A stretch of 64,000 bases of DNA from Anaerolineales bacterium UBA2200 (GTDB lineage: Bacteria > Chloroflexota > Anaerolineae > UBA2200), in NCBI GenBank assembly GCA_002327925.1, contig DCVA01000040.1, positions 67,165-131,164 of the forward strand, given 5' to 3'. Positions 26,931 to 36,275 of the stretch are shown piece by piece. Numbering within the stretch: position 1 is the first letter of the stretch; the number at the start of each line of letters is the position of its first letter. The translations under genes were made by a program, and so were the position numbers. Below the pieces are notes generated by a model that had not been told where the DNA came from, made no database searches, and saw only the letters and a list, made by a program, of their open reading frames with translations.

Positions 26931-28225
26931 TGACACGGCCACTGCGTTTCGCGATGGTGACCACTTTCTATCCGCCCTACCACTTTGGCGGCGATGCGAT
27001 CTACCTGCAGAGGCTGTGCCACGAACTGGCCGACCGGGGGCACCAGGTCGAGGTCATTCACAACCCGGATGCCTACCGCGTTCTGACCGGGCATGAGCCC
27101 GCCGGGCAATCGGATCGGCACCCCAACATCACGGTGCACGAGCTCACCGGACGCTCGCCTCTGCTCAGCATTCTGGCCATGCAGCAACTGGGGTCGCCGG
27201 GTATCCATGCTGACCGTCTGCGCGAGCTTCTGGGTCGTGACCTGGATGTGATCCACTACCACAACGTCTCGTTGGCGGGAGGACCAAGGGTTCTGTCCTA
27301 CGGCACCGCTCCCAAGCTGTATACCACACATGAGTACTGGCTTGTATGCCCCACCCATGTGCTCTTTCGCTTCAACCGTGAAGCCTGCACGCGACGCACC
27401 TGTCTTGCCTGTCAACTCAGCTACAGAAGGCCGGTGCAGTTGTGGCGCTACGGCAACCTGCTCGCCGAATCGTGCCGGCAAGTAGCCGCTTTCCTCACTC
27501 CAAGCGCGTTTGCGGCAGCCAAGCATCAGCAGCACGGATTCACCTTTCCCATGTTGCATCTCCCACTCCCTGGCGCAGGGACGCAACGACTGGAGAGCCG
27601 GGCGCGGGCGGCGCCGCCCTACTTCCTGTACGTCGGCCGCCTGGAGCGACTGAAGGGAGTGCACACGCTGCTTCCCCTCTTCCTGCGCCATCCCGAAGCG
27701 CAGTTGTGGATCGTGGGCACAGGCAGCGAGGAATCCCGGCTGCGTGCCCTTGCCGGCTCCGCCAGCAACGTGCACTTTCTGGGCTGGGTAGGTGGAGATA
27801 AGCTGCGCGCCCTGTATCGCGATGCTCTGGCTGTGATCGTGCCCTCCCTGTGCTACGAAGTGCTCTCTCTGGTCCCGTTGGAGGCCTTTCAACAGGCCAC
27901 GCCAGTGCTCGCCCGCGACAGCGGCTCTCTGCACGAACTGATCACCGTCAGCGGTGCCGGGGCACTGTACCACTCGGACGACCAATTGTGGGAAGCCATG
28001 TCACGCCTGCTCAACGATGCCACGCTTCGCGACGAGCTCGGGCAGCGAGGCTACCAAGCCTATCTTGATCAATGGACGCCTGAAGTGCACCTGTCCCGCT
28101 ACCTTTCGCTTGTGGACCGGCTGACGCACCATCAACCCCTTGCCGAGATTGCACCCCCGGTCGCGGCTGGGCCAGCACCCGGACCTTATCCCTCGCCGGA
28201 GACGAGAGATGACGCAGGGGAATAG
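26930..28225 (+). CDS. Family 4 glycosyltransferase (GT-B)
   Basis: The protein has 431 residues from the ATG at 26930, overlapping the previous TGA. The N-terminal Rossmann domain has FAMVTTFYPPYHFGGDAIYLQRLCHELADRGH and YTTHEYWLVCPTHV, with a small Cys-rich insert (CTRRTCLACQ) common in GT4 of polysaccharide loci. The C-terminal donor domain has FLYVGRLERLKGVHTLLP, WIVGTGSEESRLRALA and the EX7E motif in CYEVLSLVPLEAFQ. It should be a retaining transferase using a nucleotide sugar on the cytoplasmic side. Confidence 0.92.
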   Translation: MTRPLRFAMVTTFYPPYHFGGDAIYLQRLCHELADRGHQVEVIHNPDAYRVLTGHEPAGQSDRHPNITVHELTGRSPLLSILAMQQLGSPGIHADRLRELLGRDLDVIHYHNVSLAGGPRVLSYGTAPKLYTTHEYWLVCPTHVLFRFNREACTRRTCLACQLSYRRPVQLWRYGNLLAESCRQVAAFLTPSAFAAAKHQQHGFTFPMLHLPLPGAGTQRLESRARAAPPYFLYVGRLERLKGVHTLLPLFLRHPEAQLWIVGTGSEESRLRALAGSASNVHFLGWVGGDKLRALYRDALAVIVPSLCYEVLSLVPLEAFQQATPVLARDSGSLHELITVSGAGALYHSDDQLWEAMSRLLNDATLRDELGQRGYQAYLDQWTPEVHLSRYLSLVDRLTHHQPLAEIAPPVAAGPAPGPYPSPETRDDAGE

Positions 28226-29717
28226 CGAACCGCTGGCGCTGATCGGCGAAGAGACCCTGCCTCCCATCGGAAAGGGAGAGCGAGGAGAGGGCATGCGCAC
28301 GGCGGTCGGCACAGCGCAGCTGCTGTCCGTTCAGGTCCTGGGACTCGTGATGGGCTTTGCCATATCGGTCGTCCTCACCCGCGGCCTGGGACCAGAGCGC
28401 TATGGACTCTACAGCGTGGCCTTCAGCACAGCGATGTGGGTAGAGATCAGCGTGGCCGCCATGTTCCGCCAGACCACCATCAAGTTCATGGCTGAGGCCG
28501 ACGACTGGCAGACTACCGGCGCCGCCCTCATGCAGACCGAGTTCACGGCCGGTTTGCTGGGTGGGCTGGCACTGGTCTTTCTGGCACCTTCGGCCGCCAC
28601 CCTGCTTCACGCACCGGCTCTGACTCCCCTTTTGCGCCTGATGGGTTTGTACATTCCCCTGCGCGGTCTCTCCCACTCCCAGTCGTCCATCCTGGTGGGC
28701 CGCGGCGAGTTCGGACGTGCCGCACTCCCTCCTGCCTTCTACTGGCCCGTTCGCCTCGCCTTGGCGGCCGGGCTGATCCGTGTGGGCCTGTCGACTGAAG
28801 CCGGCATATGGGCGGTGATCGGCGCATCCACCGTCGAGATCTGCGTCCTGTACTCGCTGCTGCGCCTCTGGCCGTTTCGCCGCACCACGTTTCCTCGTCG
28901 CAGAATCCTGGGTTACGCGCTTCCTCTCTTCTTCAATGGACTGGGCCTACGCTTGCTTACCCGCGTCGACCTGTTGGCGGTGCAGGCCCGCGGCGGGGAT
29001 GCCGCCTCCGGTCACTATGGCGCCGCCCAGAACATCGGACTCTTGCCGTTCAGCTTCCTGGGGGGTGCCCTGTCCGCGCCGATGCTGTCTACCATCGCCC
29101 GACTGACCCGCGAAGGGCAGAGGGAGTCAGCGGGCCGCATCATCCATAACACCCTGCGTTTCCTGGTTTGCCTGTTACCCCTGGTCGCCGTTGCGGCGGG
29201 TGCGGCGGACGAGATTGTCAGCCTCTTGTTCGGCCCTCTCTTCCTCCCCGCGGCGCCGGTGCTGGCCTGGCTCGTCTTCGCCGGACTCGCACTCGACCTC
29301 GTAAATGTGTCCGGCTCCCTGCTTACTGCCGCCGGCAGACCGTCCTGGAACCTCCTGCTGACCGCCCCGGTGCTGCCCCTGGCCCTGGCGGGACACTGGC
29401 TGCTCGTCCCAAGGTTCGGAGCCCCGGCGGCGGCCGCCGTCACGGCCGTGCTGGCCGTGGGGGCGGCTCTGGCGACGACCGCCGTGATGCGCACCCTGTG
29501 GCACGTCTCGTTTCCCTGGATCAGCACGATGCGCAGCTGCCTGCTTGCCGTTGCTGCCTACCTTGTCTCGGCCGCCTGGCCTGCCCCCGGGCTGTTTCTG
29601 CTGCTCAAGCTTGCCGTTCTGTCGCTCGCCATCGGCGGAGTGTTTCTGCTCTCCGGGGAGCTGGGTCGGGAGGAACTGTTATCCCTTCGCCGCACCCTGC
29701 CGCGTCATCGGCCGTGA
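28209..29717 (+). CDS. Wzx-like oligosaccharide/lipid flippase (MATE/MVF-type)
   Basis: The protein has 502 residues from the ATG at 28209, with GGAG in GGAGACGAGAG upstream; it overlaps the GT4 gene by 17 bp. About 12-14 hydrophobic helices are visible, beginning TAQLLSVQVLGLVMGFAISVVLTRGLGPERYGLYSV, the standard start of polysaccharide biosynthesis flippases. It would turn a lipid-linked glycan, perhaps already carrying the NRPS-derived group, to the outer face. No Wzy polymerase or ligase was found in the window, so the exported unit may be short or completed elsewhere. Confidence 0.9.
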   Translation: MTQGNSEPLALIGEETLPPIGKGERGEGMRTAVGTAQLLSVQVLGLVMGFAISVVLTRGLGPERYGLYSVAFSTAMWVEISVAAMFRQTTIKFMAEADDWQTTGAALMQTEFTAGLLGGLALVFLAPSAATLLHAPALTPLLRLMGLYIPLRGLSHSQSSILVGRGEFGRAALPPAFYWPVRLALAAGLIRVGLSTEAGIWAVIGASTVEICVLYSLLRLWPFRRTTFPRRRILGYALPLFFNGLGLRLLTRVDLLAVQARGGDAASGHYGAAQNIGLLPFSFLGGALSAPMLSTIARLTREGQRESAGRIIHNTLRFLVCLLPLVAVAAGAADEIVSLLFGPLFLPAAPVLAWLVFAGLALDLVNVSGSLLTAAGRPSWNLLLTAPVLPLALAGHWLLVPRFGAPAAAAVTAVLAVGAALATTAVMRTLWHVSFPWISTMRSCLLAVAAYLVSAAWPAPGLFLLLKLAVLSLAIGGVFLLSGELGREELLSLRRTLPRHRP

Positions 29718-29736
29718 TGCGCGTTACCGAGCCAGC

Positions 29737-29765
29737 TTGCCCTTTCCGTGAGACTGTGGTAGACT
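29737..29765 (+). promoter_or_regulatory. Promoter of the DNRLRE secreted protein
   Basis: TTGCCC (29737-29742), a 17 bp spacer and TAGACT (29760-29765) are found. It shares its -35 hexamer with the operon promoter at 10679. Confidence 0.5.
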
Positions 29766-29855
29766 CCCTCGAGTAACGTGCGTCGGCAACGTATCTGAAC
29801 TGGCCACTCTGCGTCAAGAGAAGTAGGAGTGCATTCCGCTCTCGAAGGAGGGGCT

Positions 29856-31715
29856 ATGACCCGCAAACCGGCCCGTTCCGCTTTGTTCTGCAGCTTGTTG
29901 CTGTGCCTCCTGTTCGCCCTCTGCCTGGTCTGCTCACCGGGTCTGCCCACACTGGCCCTGCCACGGTCCGGCCTGCCCGGGGCGCAGGACATCTCCCCCG
30001 CCCCTACCGTTGGCGATCCAGAGGTGCAGCCGCCTTCGCTAGCGAACCTCGGCCCCTGGCCTACGCTGACGCCACAGCCCCTGCCCTGCGACGGAACCCC
30101 GGTACCGGGCGCCGAGTTGATGGTTCTCCAGCAGGGTTTCGACGGTTACTACGGCACAGAAGACACGACCCTGCGCGCTGACTTTCCTGAGCTCAACTTC
30201 TCCTCCACCTGGTATCTGCACCTCGGCTACAAGGCCAAGGACAGCGCTGTCATCAAGTTCGACCTGTCGCCTATCCCGCCCGGGTCCAAGATCATCTGCG
30301 CAGCCCTTAACCTCTTTGCCGAGCGCTACAGTGGCGAGGACGATTTCCACATCGACGTTTCGATGTTCTACGTCAAGCGGCCCTGGTTGAGCACCGAGGC
30401 CACGTGGTGGTGGTGGGCAGGTTTGAGCCCCTGGACGCAGGGCGGCTGCAATGGTCTGGCGGACCGTTCCCAGACCCCTCTGGCCGTGGTTCCCATCGAG
30501 CCGATTTATCACTGGTACGAGTTCCCGATGACGGACCTTGTTCGAGACTGGTACACCGGGTCATTGCCCAACTATGGAGTCTCCCTGCACGCGCTGAGTC
30601 AGAGCGTGACCGACACCCAGACCGTATGGTTCGATTCGGCCGATGATGTCAACTTTGACGGCTCGCTCGAGCATCGCCCCAAACTGGTGATTCTCCTCGT
30701 GCCGCCGCCGACACCGACCCCCACTGCGACTCCGACGAGCACGGATACGCCCACAGCGACACCAACGGCCACGAACACGCCTACGGCTACGGCCACGGCA
30801 ACGCCTACGGACACGGCAACGCCGACGCCAACGGCCACTCCGACGTCGACAGACACCCCCACAGCCACACCGACGGACACGGCCACGCCTACAGCGACTC
30901 CCACATCAACGTCTACGCCCACGTCGACGCCGACAGACACGGCGACTGCGACTGCAACTGCCACCCACACGCCAACTGCGACGGCGACCAGCACTCCAAC
31001 AAGGACACCTACCGCCACGGCTACGCCCACGCCTCAGGACCTCTACATCCCGCTGATCCTTCGCTACCGCAGCGAGCGCTGTCTGACCTGGGGCTACACT
31101 TTTGACGAAGAGTTCCTGGATCCTGCTCTGACCGGCTGGACCGTTAGTCTCGCCGGAGGCCAGCAGTTGGTAAGCAGCAGCATCATCCACCAGTGGGTGG
31201 TGGGCAACTATGACCGCTTCCCAATGGTATGGCGAAACGACCTCTTCGAAGGTGCAGGCGACGATTTTGCCCTTGAGGCACGGTTCCGCTACACGGACCT
31301 CAGCGCCTACGGCACGACCATCGCGCTCAACTCTTCGGCCTTTGACGGCACACGCGTGCCCGCATCCACGGATCTCCCCGCCGGCATTGAAGATATGCTG
31401 AACATCCACCACGTCGTTGACCCGGCCGGCGGCATCTACCGATTTGACATCCAGATGTTCAGGAACCAGGTCGGCAAGGTCGTATGGACTGGCGTTCCCG
31501 GCGACACCACCTGGCATACGCTTCGCATAACCCTGGAACATGGTGACCTCTACACAATGTATGTCGATGATATCCTGGTTGGCAGCACCATTTCCACGAT
31601 TCGTCCATCCAGCATCTACATCGGCAACCCCACCATCCAGCCATTCTGGGGTGCCTGGACGAACCTGTACGTCGACTACATTCGCATCTCCAGGTGCCAG
31701 CTCTGGGGCTGGTAA
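29856..31715 (+). CDS. Secreted DNRLRE-domain protein with Thr/Pro linker and C-terminal LamG-like domain
   Basis: The protein has 619 residues from the ATG at 29856 (GGAGGGG upstream). A signal peptide (about 1-30) precedes a DNRLRE/CBM96-like domain (about 85-280: [58 protein letters not shown]). Then comes a ~110-residue Thr/Pro/Ala linker (about 282-393), the motif LYIPLILR at its end, and a C-terminal jelly-roll-like domain ([15 protein letters not shown]...[16 protein letters not shown]...[11 protein letters not shown]). These parts suggest a cell-surface adhesin or glycan-binding protein. It has its own promoter and is followed by a strong terminator. Confidence 0.85.
   Translation: MTRKPARSALFCSLLLCLLFALCLVCSPGLPTLALPRSGLPGAQDISPAPTVGDPEVQPPSLANLGPWPTLTPQPLPCDGTPVPGAELMVLQQGFDGYYGTEDTTLRADFPELNFSSTWYLHLGYKAKDSAVIKFDLSPIPPGSKIICAALNLFAERYSGEDDFHIDVSMFYVKRPWLSTEATWWWWAGLSPWTQGGCNGLADRSQTPLAVVPIEPIYHWYEFPMTDLVRDWYTGSLPNYGVSLHALSQSVTDTQTVWFDSADDVNFDGSLEHRPKLVILLVPPPTPTPTATPTSTDTPTATPTATNTPTATATATPTDTATPTPTATPTSTDTPTATPTDTATPTATPTSTSTPTSTPTDTATATATATHTPTATATSTPTRTPTATATPTPQDLYIPLILRYRSERCLTWGYTFDEEFLDPALTGWTVSLAGGQQLVSSSIIHQWVVGNYDRFPMVWRNDLFEGAGDDFALEARFRYTDLSAYGTTIALNSSAFDGTRVPASTDLPAGIEDMLNIHHVVDPAGGIYRFDIQMFRNQVGKVVWTGVPGDTTWHTLRITLEHGDLYTMYVDDILVGSTISTIRPSSIYIGNPTIQPFWGAWTNLYVDYIRISRCQLWGW
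30708..31035 (+). repeat. Low-complexity Thr/Pro/Ala-coding repeat DNA
   Basis: Irregular tandem units of the type ACNCCNACGGCNAC encode TPT/TAT blocks within the secreted DNRLRE protein. The opposite strand has a long Val/Gly/Ala open frame that is an artefact of this repeat. Confidence 0.85.
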
Positions 31716-31728
31716 CTCCCGAAAGATG

Positions 31729-31767
31729 CCGTGCGCGCTGTCGCTGAACGGCGCGCACGGTTTTCTT
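31729..31767 (+). terminator. Rho-independent terminator
   Basis: A perfect 10 bp stem (CCGTGCGCGC at 31729-31738 and GCGCGCACGG at 31751-31760) with a 12-nt loop is followed by TTTTCTTT. It ends the DNRLRE gene transcript. Confidence 0.85.
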
Positions 31768-31818
31768 TGCTCCGCCGGTATTTTCGCCTCAAGGCCGAAT
31801 GCGAGTACAATCCCCACC

Positions 31819-32838
31819 ATGTGCGACGAGTCTTCTATAGCTCAGTGGCCAGAGCCACCGGCCGCCGGCCTTGCTGTGGTTCTGGTCACCCCCGACCGCT
31901 GGGACACCATCCGGCAGACTGCTGGGCTTGTGCAGGCTCAAACGGTGCGCTCCGGCATCGAGCTGGTGATCGTGGCCCCCTCGGCGGAGGTCATCGATCT
32001 CCGGGCGCCCGAGCTGGCGGGCTTTCACAGCATCCGCGTGGTCGCCGCCGGGCCGATCCGCTCAGTGGCTCAGGCAAACGCTCGCGGCGCCCTGGCCGCG
32101 ACAGCGCCTGTGGTGGCCTTCATCGAAGACCATGCCTTCCCGGACCCGGACTGGGCCGCAGCGCTGATCCGGGCCCATGAGGGCCCCTGGGCGGCTGTCT
32201 CCCCTGTGGCCCGGAACGCTGCCCCGGACAGCGTCGTCGCCTGGGCAGATCACCTTGTCTCGTACGGCCCCTGGATGGACCCTTCGCCTTCCGGCCCGCG
32301 TGATTCCCTGTGCTGGCACAACGTTTCCTACAAGCGAGAGTTACTTTTCGCCCTGGGCGATGAGCTCGAGGCGCAGCTCTCCGCCGAGACCAACCTGCAC
32401 AACCGCCTGACGGCCGAAGGCCGCCAACTCTATCTGGCCGGGGACGCGCGCATCGCCCATCTGGGCTTTGTCTCGTTTCGGGGAGCGATGGATGAGTCTC
32501 TGTACAATGGCATCACTTTCGCCTCCGGACGTGTGGTCGGCTGGCCTTCTTGGCGGCGCGCACTGTACACTGTGGGTGCACCCCTGATTCCCTCCCTTCG
32601 CCTGGCACGCCTCGTGAGGCAGCTCCGCGCCAACCCCGGCCAACGGAACGGAGTCCCTATCGCGGCCTGGTCTGTGGTCGTGCTGATCCTTTTCGCCGGC
32701 GCCTTGGGAGAGCTGCTTGGCTACTCTGGTCGTGCTGGCGATATCGACGCAAAGGCGGCTCGCTACGAGTTCCGTCGCCGCCGGGCCAGCCGGGTGGTCG
32801 CGGGCGAAGGCGGTTCTGCGGCAGGAGGCCAGGCGTGA
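31819..32838 (+). CDS. Glycosyltransferase family 2-like membrane protein
   Basis: The protein has 339 residues. A TACAAT -10 element (31806-31811) sits 7 bp before the ATG, with a weak -35 (TTCGCC, 31783-31788), so the mRNA may be leaderless. The core is GT2-like: AGLAVVLVTPDRWDTIRQTA, VRSGIELVIVAPSAE, SVAQANARGALAATAPVVAFIEDHAFPDPDW with FIEDH in the metal-site position, and SYKRELLFALGD...AETNLHNRLTAEG. One hydrophobic segment near residues 285-305 may anchor it. Its stop overlaps the start of the radical SAM gene (GTGA). Confidence 0.78.
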   Translation: MCDESSIAQWPEPPAAGLAVVLVTPDRWDTIRQTAGLVQAQTVRSGIELVIVAPSAEVIDLRAPELAGFHSIRVVAAGPIRSVAQANARGALAATAPVVAFIEDHAFPDPDWAAALIRAHEGPWAAVSPVARNAAPDSVVAWADHLVSYGPWMDPSPSGPRDSLCWHNVSYKRELLFALGDELEAQLSAETNLHNRLTAEGRQLYLAGDARIAHLGFVSFRGAMDESLYNGITFASGRVVGWPSWRRALYTVGAPLIPSLRLARLVRQLRANPGQRNGVPIAAWSVVVLILFAGALGELLGYSGRAGDIDAKAARYEFRRRRASRVVAGEGGSAAGGQA

Positions 32839-34025
32839 AGATCAGCGAACGGCTGCGCGGTCTGGTGCGCTCTCCCTGGCTGACCTACCAGGTCCTGCTT
32901 CGAGGCCGCTACGACTTTACCTACGACCTCATGCCAGTGCACGTCCACCAGATGGGGGCGGCAAAGCGGCGCAATCTGGCCAAGGCGGGGACTCTCCTGC
33001 TGCATCGCCAACTGCACCCGCGCAACTGGCCTCTGCACATGCAGTTCGAGCTAACCAACCACTGCGACCTCCACTGCCCGGTCTGCCCAACGGGATCCGG
33101 GAAGCTGTCCCGGCGGCCGCAGGCGATGGACGTGGAGCTCTTCGAGCGCGTATGGCGAGAGGTGGGCCCCAACCTGCTGACCGCATCGCTGTGGGGCTGG
33201 GGTGAGCCTCTACTGCATCCGAGGATCGCCGACATTTTGGGCATCGCCAGCACCCAGCCCGTGGCCACCCTGGTGTCAACCAATGGGCAGTCACTATCGC
33301 GCGAGACCGTTCGGCAGGCGCTGATCGACCACCCTCCGACCTACCTGATCGTGTGCCTGGATGGGCTTACCGACGCCACAAACCAGGTCTACCGCCGCGG
33401 AGCCAGTCTTCAACCCGCGATTGAGGGGGTCAGCCGTCTGGCCGCGCAGAAGCGCGAGCGTCACCAGCGCTACCCGATCCTGCACATGCGCTACATCGTG
33501 ATGAAGCACAACGAGCATGAGCTCGCCCACGCCGAGGAATTCGCTCGCGATCACGACTTTGACCTGCTCACGATTCGCACTCTGCTGATCACCGACGCCT
33601 CTCCCGGCGACCATCAGGAGCTGCTCCCTTCCGAAACGCAGTGGCGTGCCTACGACTATCAGGGTACAGAGCGCGTTCGCCGCCGCGACTATGTCTGCCA
33701 GCAGCCCTTCTGGTTCCCCACCCTGTTCAGCGACGGAACGTTGATGCCCTGCGACCAGGATAGCGACGCTCGCCTGCCATTTGGAGTGGTCACGCCGGAG
33801 CGTTCGTTTGCCGAACTCTGGTTCGGCTCATCCGCGGCCGCAGTACGGCGCGTGATCCGCGATTCCCCTGACACTCTGCTCACCTGCCGGCATTGTCCCT
33901 TCGCCGACCAGCCGGCCGAGGCAGGCAGCGTCCGGGCATATCACCTGCGTGGCCCTGTCGTGGCGGAGGTTGGCGTCCCCGGAACGGCGGGGTGGAGTGA
34001 ACGTCCGTCTGCGAGCTGCGGATGA
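32835..34025 (+). CDS. Radical SAM/SPASM-like protein
   Basis: The protein has 396 residues. The GTG at 32835 is chosen for GGAGG upstream and its overlap with the previous stop. The [4Fe-4S]-SAM motif is CDLHCPVC (C77, C81, C84), set in FELTNHCDLHCPVCPTGSG. Next come SLWGWGEPLLHP (the GGE-like strand) and STNGQSL. Late cysteines in YVCQQP, LMPCDQDSD and LTCRHCPF form a SPASM-type auxiliary cluster region. Such proteins modify peptides or sugars; standing between two glycosyltransferases, this one may act on a glycan-linked substrate. No peptide precursor was recognised nearby. Confidence 0.88.
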   Translation: MKISERLRGLVRSPWLTYQVLLRGRYDFTYDLMPVHVHQMGAAKRRNLAKAGTLLLHRQLHPRNWPLHMQFELTNHCDLHCPVCPTGSGKLSRRPQAMDVELFERVWREVGPNLLTASLWGWGEPLLHPRIADILGIASTQPVATLVSTNGQSLSRETVRQALIDHPPTYLIVCLDGLTDATNQVYRRGASLQPAIEGVSRLAAQKRERHQRYPILHMRYIVMKHNEHELAHAEEFARDHDFDLLTIRTLLITDASPGDHQELLPSETQWRAYDYQGTERVRRRDYVCQQPFWFPTLFSDGTLMPCDQDSDARLPFGVVTPERSFAELWFGSSAAAVRRVIRDSPDTLLTCRHCPFADQPAEAGSVRAYHLRGPVVAEVGVPGTAGWSERPSASCG

Positions 34026-34951
34026 CGGCCGACTTACCGGACATTACCCTGATCATCCCGACTCGCCAGCGGCCAGAACAGCTTGCGGGCTGCCTGGCAA
34101 GTCTGCGCTCCCTGGACTACCCGCGCGAGCACCTGCAGGTCATCGTGGTGGATGATGGAAGCGACCCGCCGGTCAAGTCCGTGGTCATGCCGTACCAGGG
34201 GCACTTGCCCCTGGAGCTTGTGGTTCAAAGCGGGGCTGGGCCTGCGGCTGCTCGCAACCGCGGTGCAGAGGCCGCCCGCGGCGAGTTTCTGGCCTTCACG
34301 GACGATGATTGTCGGCCGGCAGCGGACTGGCTTCTGCGCCTGGCAGAGCGACTAATGCGCTCACCCGAGCGAGCGGTGGGCGGCCTGACGCTGAACGCCC
34401 TGCCGGAGAACATCTATTCTTCCGCCAGCCAGATGCTGATCGACCACCTTTACGCCTATTACAACCGCGACCCGGAAAATGCCACTTTCCTGACCAGCAG
34501 TAATCTTGCCCTGTCGAGAAGCCTGTTTCGGCAGGTGGGGGGTCTTAACCCGAACTACCTCCGTGCCGCGGGCGAGGATCGCGAACTGTGCGATCGCTGG
34601 CTCCAGCGCGGGTGGAAGATGACCTTTGCATCTGAAGCCGTGGTCTACCATCGGCATTCGCTGACCCTGGGGAGCTTCTGGCGGCAGCACTGGACCTACG
34701 GGCGGGGCGCCTGGCATTACCGGCTGGACCGCGCCGCCCGCGAGCGAGGACCGGTGCGCGTGGAGCCGCCGCGCTTCTACACCCGGCTGCTAGCGCGACC
34801 TTTCACGACGCATCAACCTCCAGGCAGGTGCGTCGCCCTCGTCACGTTACTGACCTTGACCCAGGTCGCTAACGCCGCGGGGTTCTTGTTCGAGGCGCTG
34901 CTTGGCGGCAGCCGGCGTCGTTCTGAGGCCGAACAGCATCCGGAGACGTAG
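34022..34951 (+). CDS. Family 2 glycosyltransferase
   Basis: The protein has 309 residues, overlapping the radical SAM gene by ATGA. The GT-A core is clear: ITLIIPTRQRPEQLAGCLASL, VIVVDDGSDPP, GPAAARNRGAEAARGEFLAFTDDDC with the DxD-type site, and AAGEDREDREL-like acceptor residues (RAAGEDRELCDRWLQRGWKM). The last helix (about 275-295) may associate with the membrane. Its 3' end overlaps the convergent DUF6504 gene by 83 bp. Confidence 0.88.
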   Translation: MTADLPDITLIIPTRQRPEQLAGCLASLRSLDYPREHLQVIVVDDGSDPPVKSVVMPYQGHLPLELVVQSGAGPAAARNRGAEAARGEFLAFTDDDCRPAADWLLRLAERLMRSPERAVGGLTLNALPENIYSSASQMLIDHLYAYYNRDPENATFLTSSNLALSRSLFRQVGGLNPNYLRAAGEDRELCDRWLQRGWKMTFASEAVVYHRHSLTLGSFWRQHWTYGRGAWHYRLDRAARERGPVRVEPPRFYTRLLARPFTTHQPPGRCVALVTLLTLTQVANAAGFLFEALLGGSRRRSEAEQHPET

Positions 34952-35336
34952 CGTCCACCCGGCTCCATTCGCGATACAGGAACCACCCACCCTTGCGGTC
35001 GCCGGCACTGGGAGATCGGTCGTAATAGAGGTCGAACACGCGGCCATCCGTTGTGCGCACGCGAAAGCAGCTGCGCCCCACGCCCCATGACCCTCGACGC
35101 GATGCCGCGCGCAGGTGCGCCGGGCGCATGTTCTCGGCCATTTTGTTATGCCGCTCATAGCTGTGCCACTCGCTTACCAACTCCGTCACGGAGAAGGCCC
35201 GGTCTCGCCAAACAAACCGGTTCGGGCAGTGCGGGTCCTTCTCCAGCAGCGGCGCCTCGTCGAACTCGACGGTGATCGGCTCAGCGATGAAGTGAGACGC
35301 TGCCAGGGGAGTTGCTTCAGGAGTCGAATCGCTCAT
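34869..35336 (-). CDS. DUF6504-like protein with extended C-terminus
   Basis: The protein has 155 residues. The core resembles the DUF6504 family: PITVEFDEAP, RFVWRDRAFSVTELVSEWHSYER, then CFRVRTTDGRVFDLYYDRSP and GGWFLYREW, where members normally end. About 30 further residues (VDATSPDAVRPQNDAG...) are low-complexity and lie within the overlap with the convergent glycosyltransferase gene, so they are probably a late extension by loss of an earlier stop. Members of this family are often found next to DNA-polymerase-IV-like genes in other bacteria; no such gene is here. Its start overlaps the GT2 upstream (ATGA). Confidence 0.7.
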   Translation of the reverse strand: MSDSTPEATPLAASHFIAEPITVEFDEAPLLEKDPHCPNRFVWRDRAFSVTELVSEWHSYERHNKMAENMRPAHLRAASRRGSWGVGRSCFRVRTTDGRVFDLYYDRSPSAGDRKGGWFLYREWSRVDATSPDAVRPQNDAGCRQAAPRTRTPRR

Positions 35337-36244
35337 GGCTTCTTCCCCTCCACCCTGCTCCGCTCAGCGCCCAGCCCGGCCCCCCGCCGCCACTGGCGGT
35401 AGAGCAGCTCATTCAGAGGCCAGCGCTGGCGCCCGTACAGGTCGCATGCCCAGATGGCCAGAGTACGCGGCAACCCTTTGAGGCCGAGCGCGCTTCTCTC
35501 AGCCAGGATATCCCGGTTGGACAGGACAACCGCCGCCTCAGACAGCAGCTGTTCCCGAAGCCTGTTCGGGTTCTCGCACATCGCCCGGGCGTAAGGCGTC
35601 TGTGCTGGTTCGCCTGGAGCGGCGTAGGCCCGCCACGTTTCGGCAGGGAATTTGACCGTCGTGAGCTTGTTGTGGAAGGCCAGTCGCGCTCCGCTGTCCT
35701 TCACTCGCTGCAGGAACTGGGCGTCGTCACCCAGGCGTACCCGAACATCGAACGGTCCGATTCTGTCAATCAGATCCCGGCGATGCAGCCAGTTGCTCGG
35801 GGAGAGGGGGCGAGTCCAGCGAAGCGGCTCCTCGCGTATCGTGAAGGAGCTCGTCACACCGTTGGGCCCAGTGCAGACGGCCAGAGAGTAGCCGAAGTCG
35901 GCCTGCGTCGCTTCGAGTGTGTCCACCAGTCCGGACAGGTGGTCGGGGAACCACAGGTCATCGTGACCGAGGTAGGCAACATAGCGGCCGCGCGCGACCT
36001 TCAGGGCCTCGTTGCGTGGACGGGCCGGCCCGCCCGAGTTGGTCTCCAGATTCGTCCACCTCACTCGAGGGTCGCTGACGGCGGAAACGACTTCTGCGCT
36101 GTCGTCCGTGCAGGCGTCTCCCACCACCCAGACCTCGAGCTCCTGCAGATCCTGTCGCAGAGCGCTCTCCAGGGCCAGGCGCAGCGCCGCGCTCGAGTTG
36201 TAGGTAGCGATGATCACTGTCACGAGCGGCATGGTCTCACTCAT
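35333..36244 (-). CDS. Family 2 glycosyltransferase
   Basis: The protein has 303 residues from the ATG at 36244; a TTG at 36253 is the alternative. The core is MPLVTVIIATYNSSAALRLALESAL, LEVWVVGDACTDDSAEV, GGPARPRNEALKVARGRYVAYLGHDDLW with the metal-site GHDD, and DRIGPFDVRVRLGDDAQFLQRV. It is part of a leftward operon running from the FxLYD gene at 40.7 kb, between a radical SAM gene and the DUF6504 gene. Donor and acceptor unknown. Confidence 0.88.
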   Translation of the reverse strand: MSETMPLVTVIIATYNSSAALRLALESALRQDLQELEVWVVGDACTDDSAEVVSAVSDPRVRWTNLETNSGGPARPRNEALKVARGRYVAYLGHDDLWFPDHLSGLVDTLEATQADFGYSLAVCTGPNGVTSSFTIREEPLRWTRPLSPSNWLHRRDLIDRIGPFDVRVRLGDDAQFLQRVKDSGARLAFHNKLTTVKFPAETWRAYAAPGEPAQTPYARAMCENPNRLREQLLSEAAVVLSNRDILAERSALGLKGLPRTLAIWACDLYGRQRWPLNELLYRQWRRGAGLGAERSRVEGKKP

Positions 36245-36275
36245 TGCCCACAACCGACCTTTCTACCGCTACTGC

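Noticed and set aside
30599..31030. Leftward Val/Gly/Ala-rich frame
   Set aside because: It is the complement of the Thr/Pro linker repeat, not a protein gene.
30708..31035. Possible CRISPR or other regular repeat array
   Set aside because: Units are irregular, codon-based and in frame with a secreted protein; there are no spacers.
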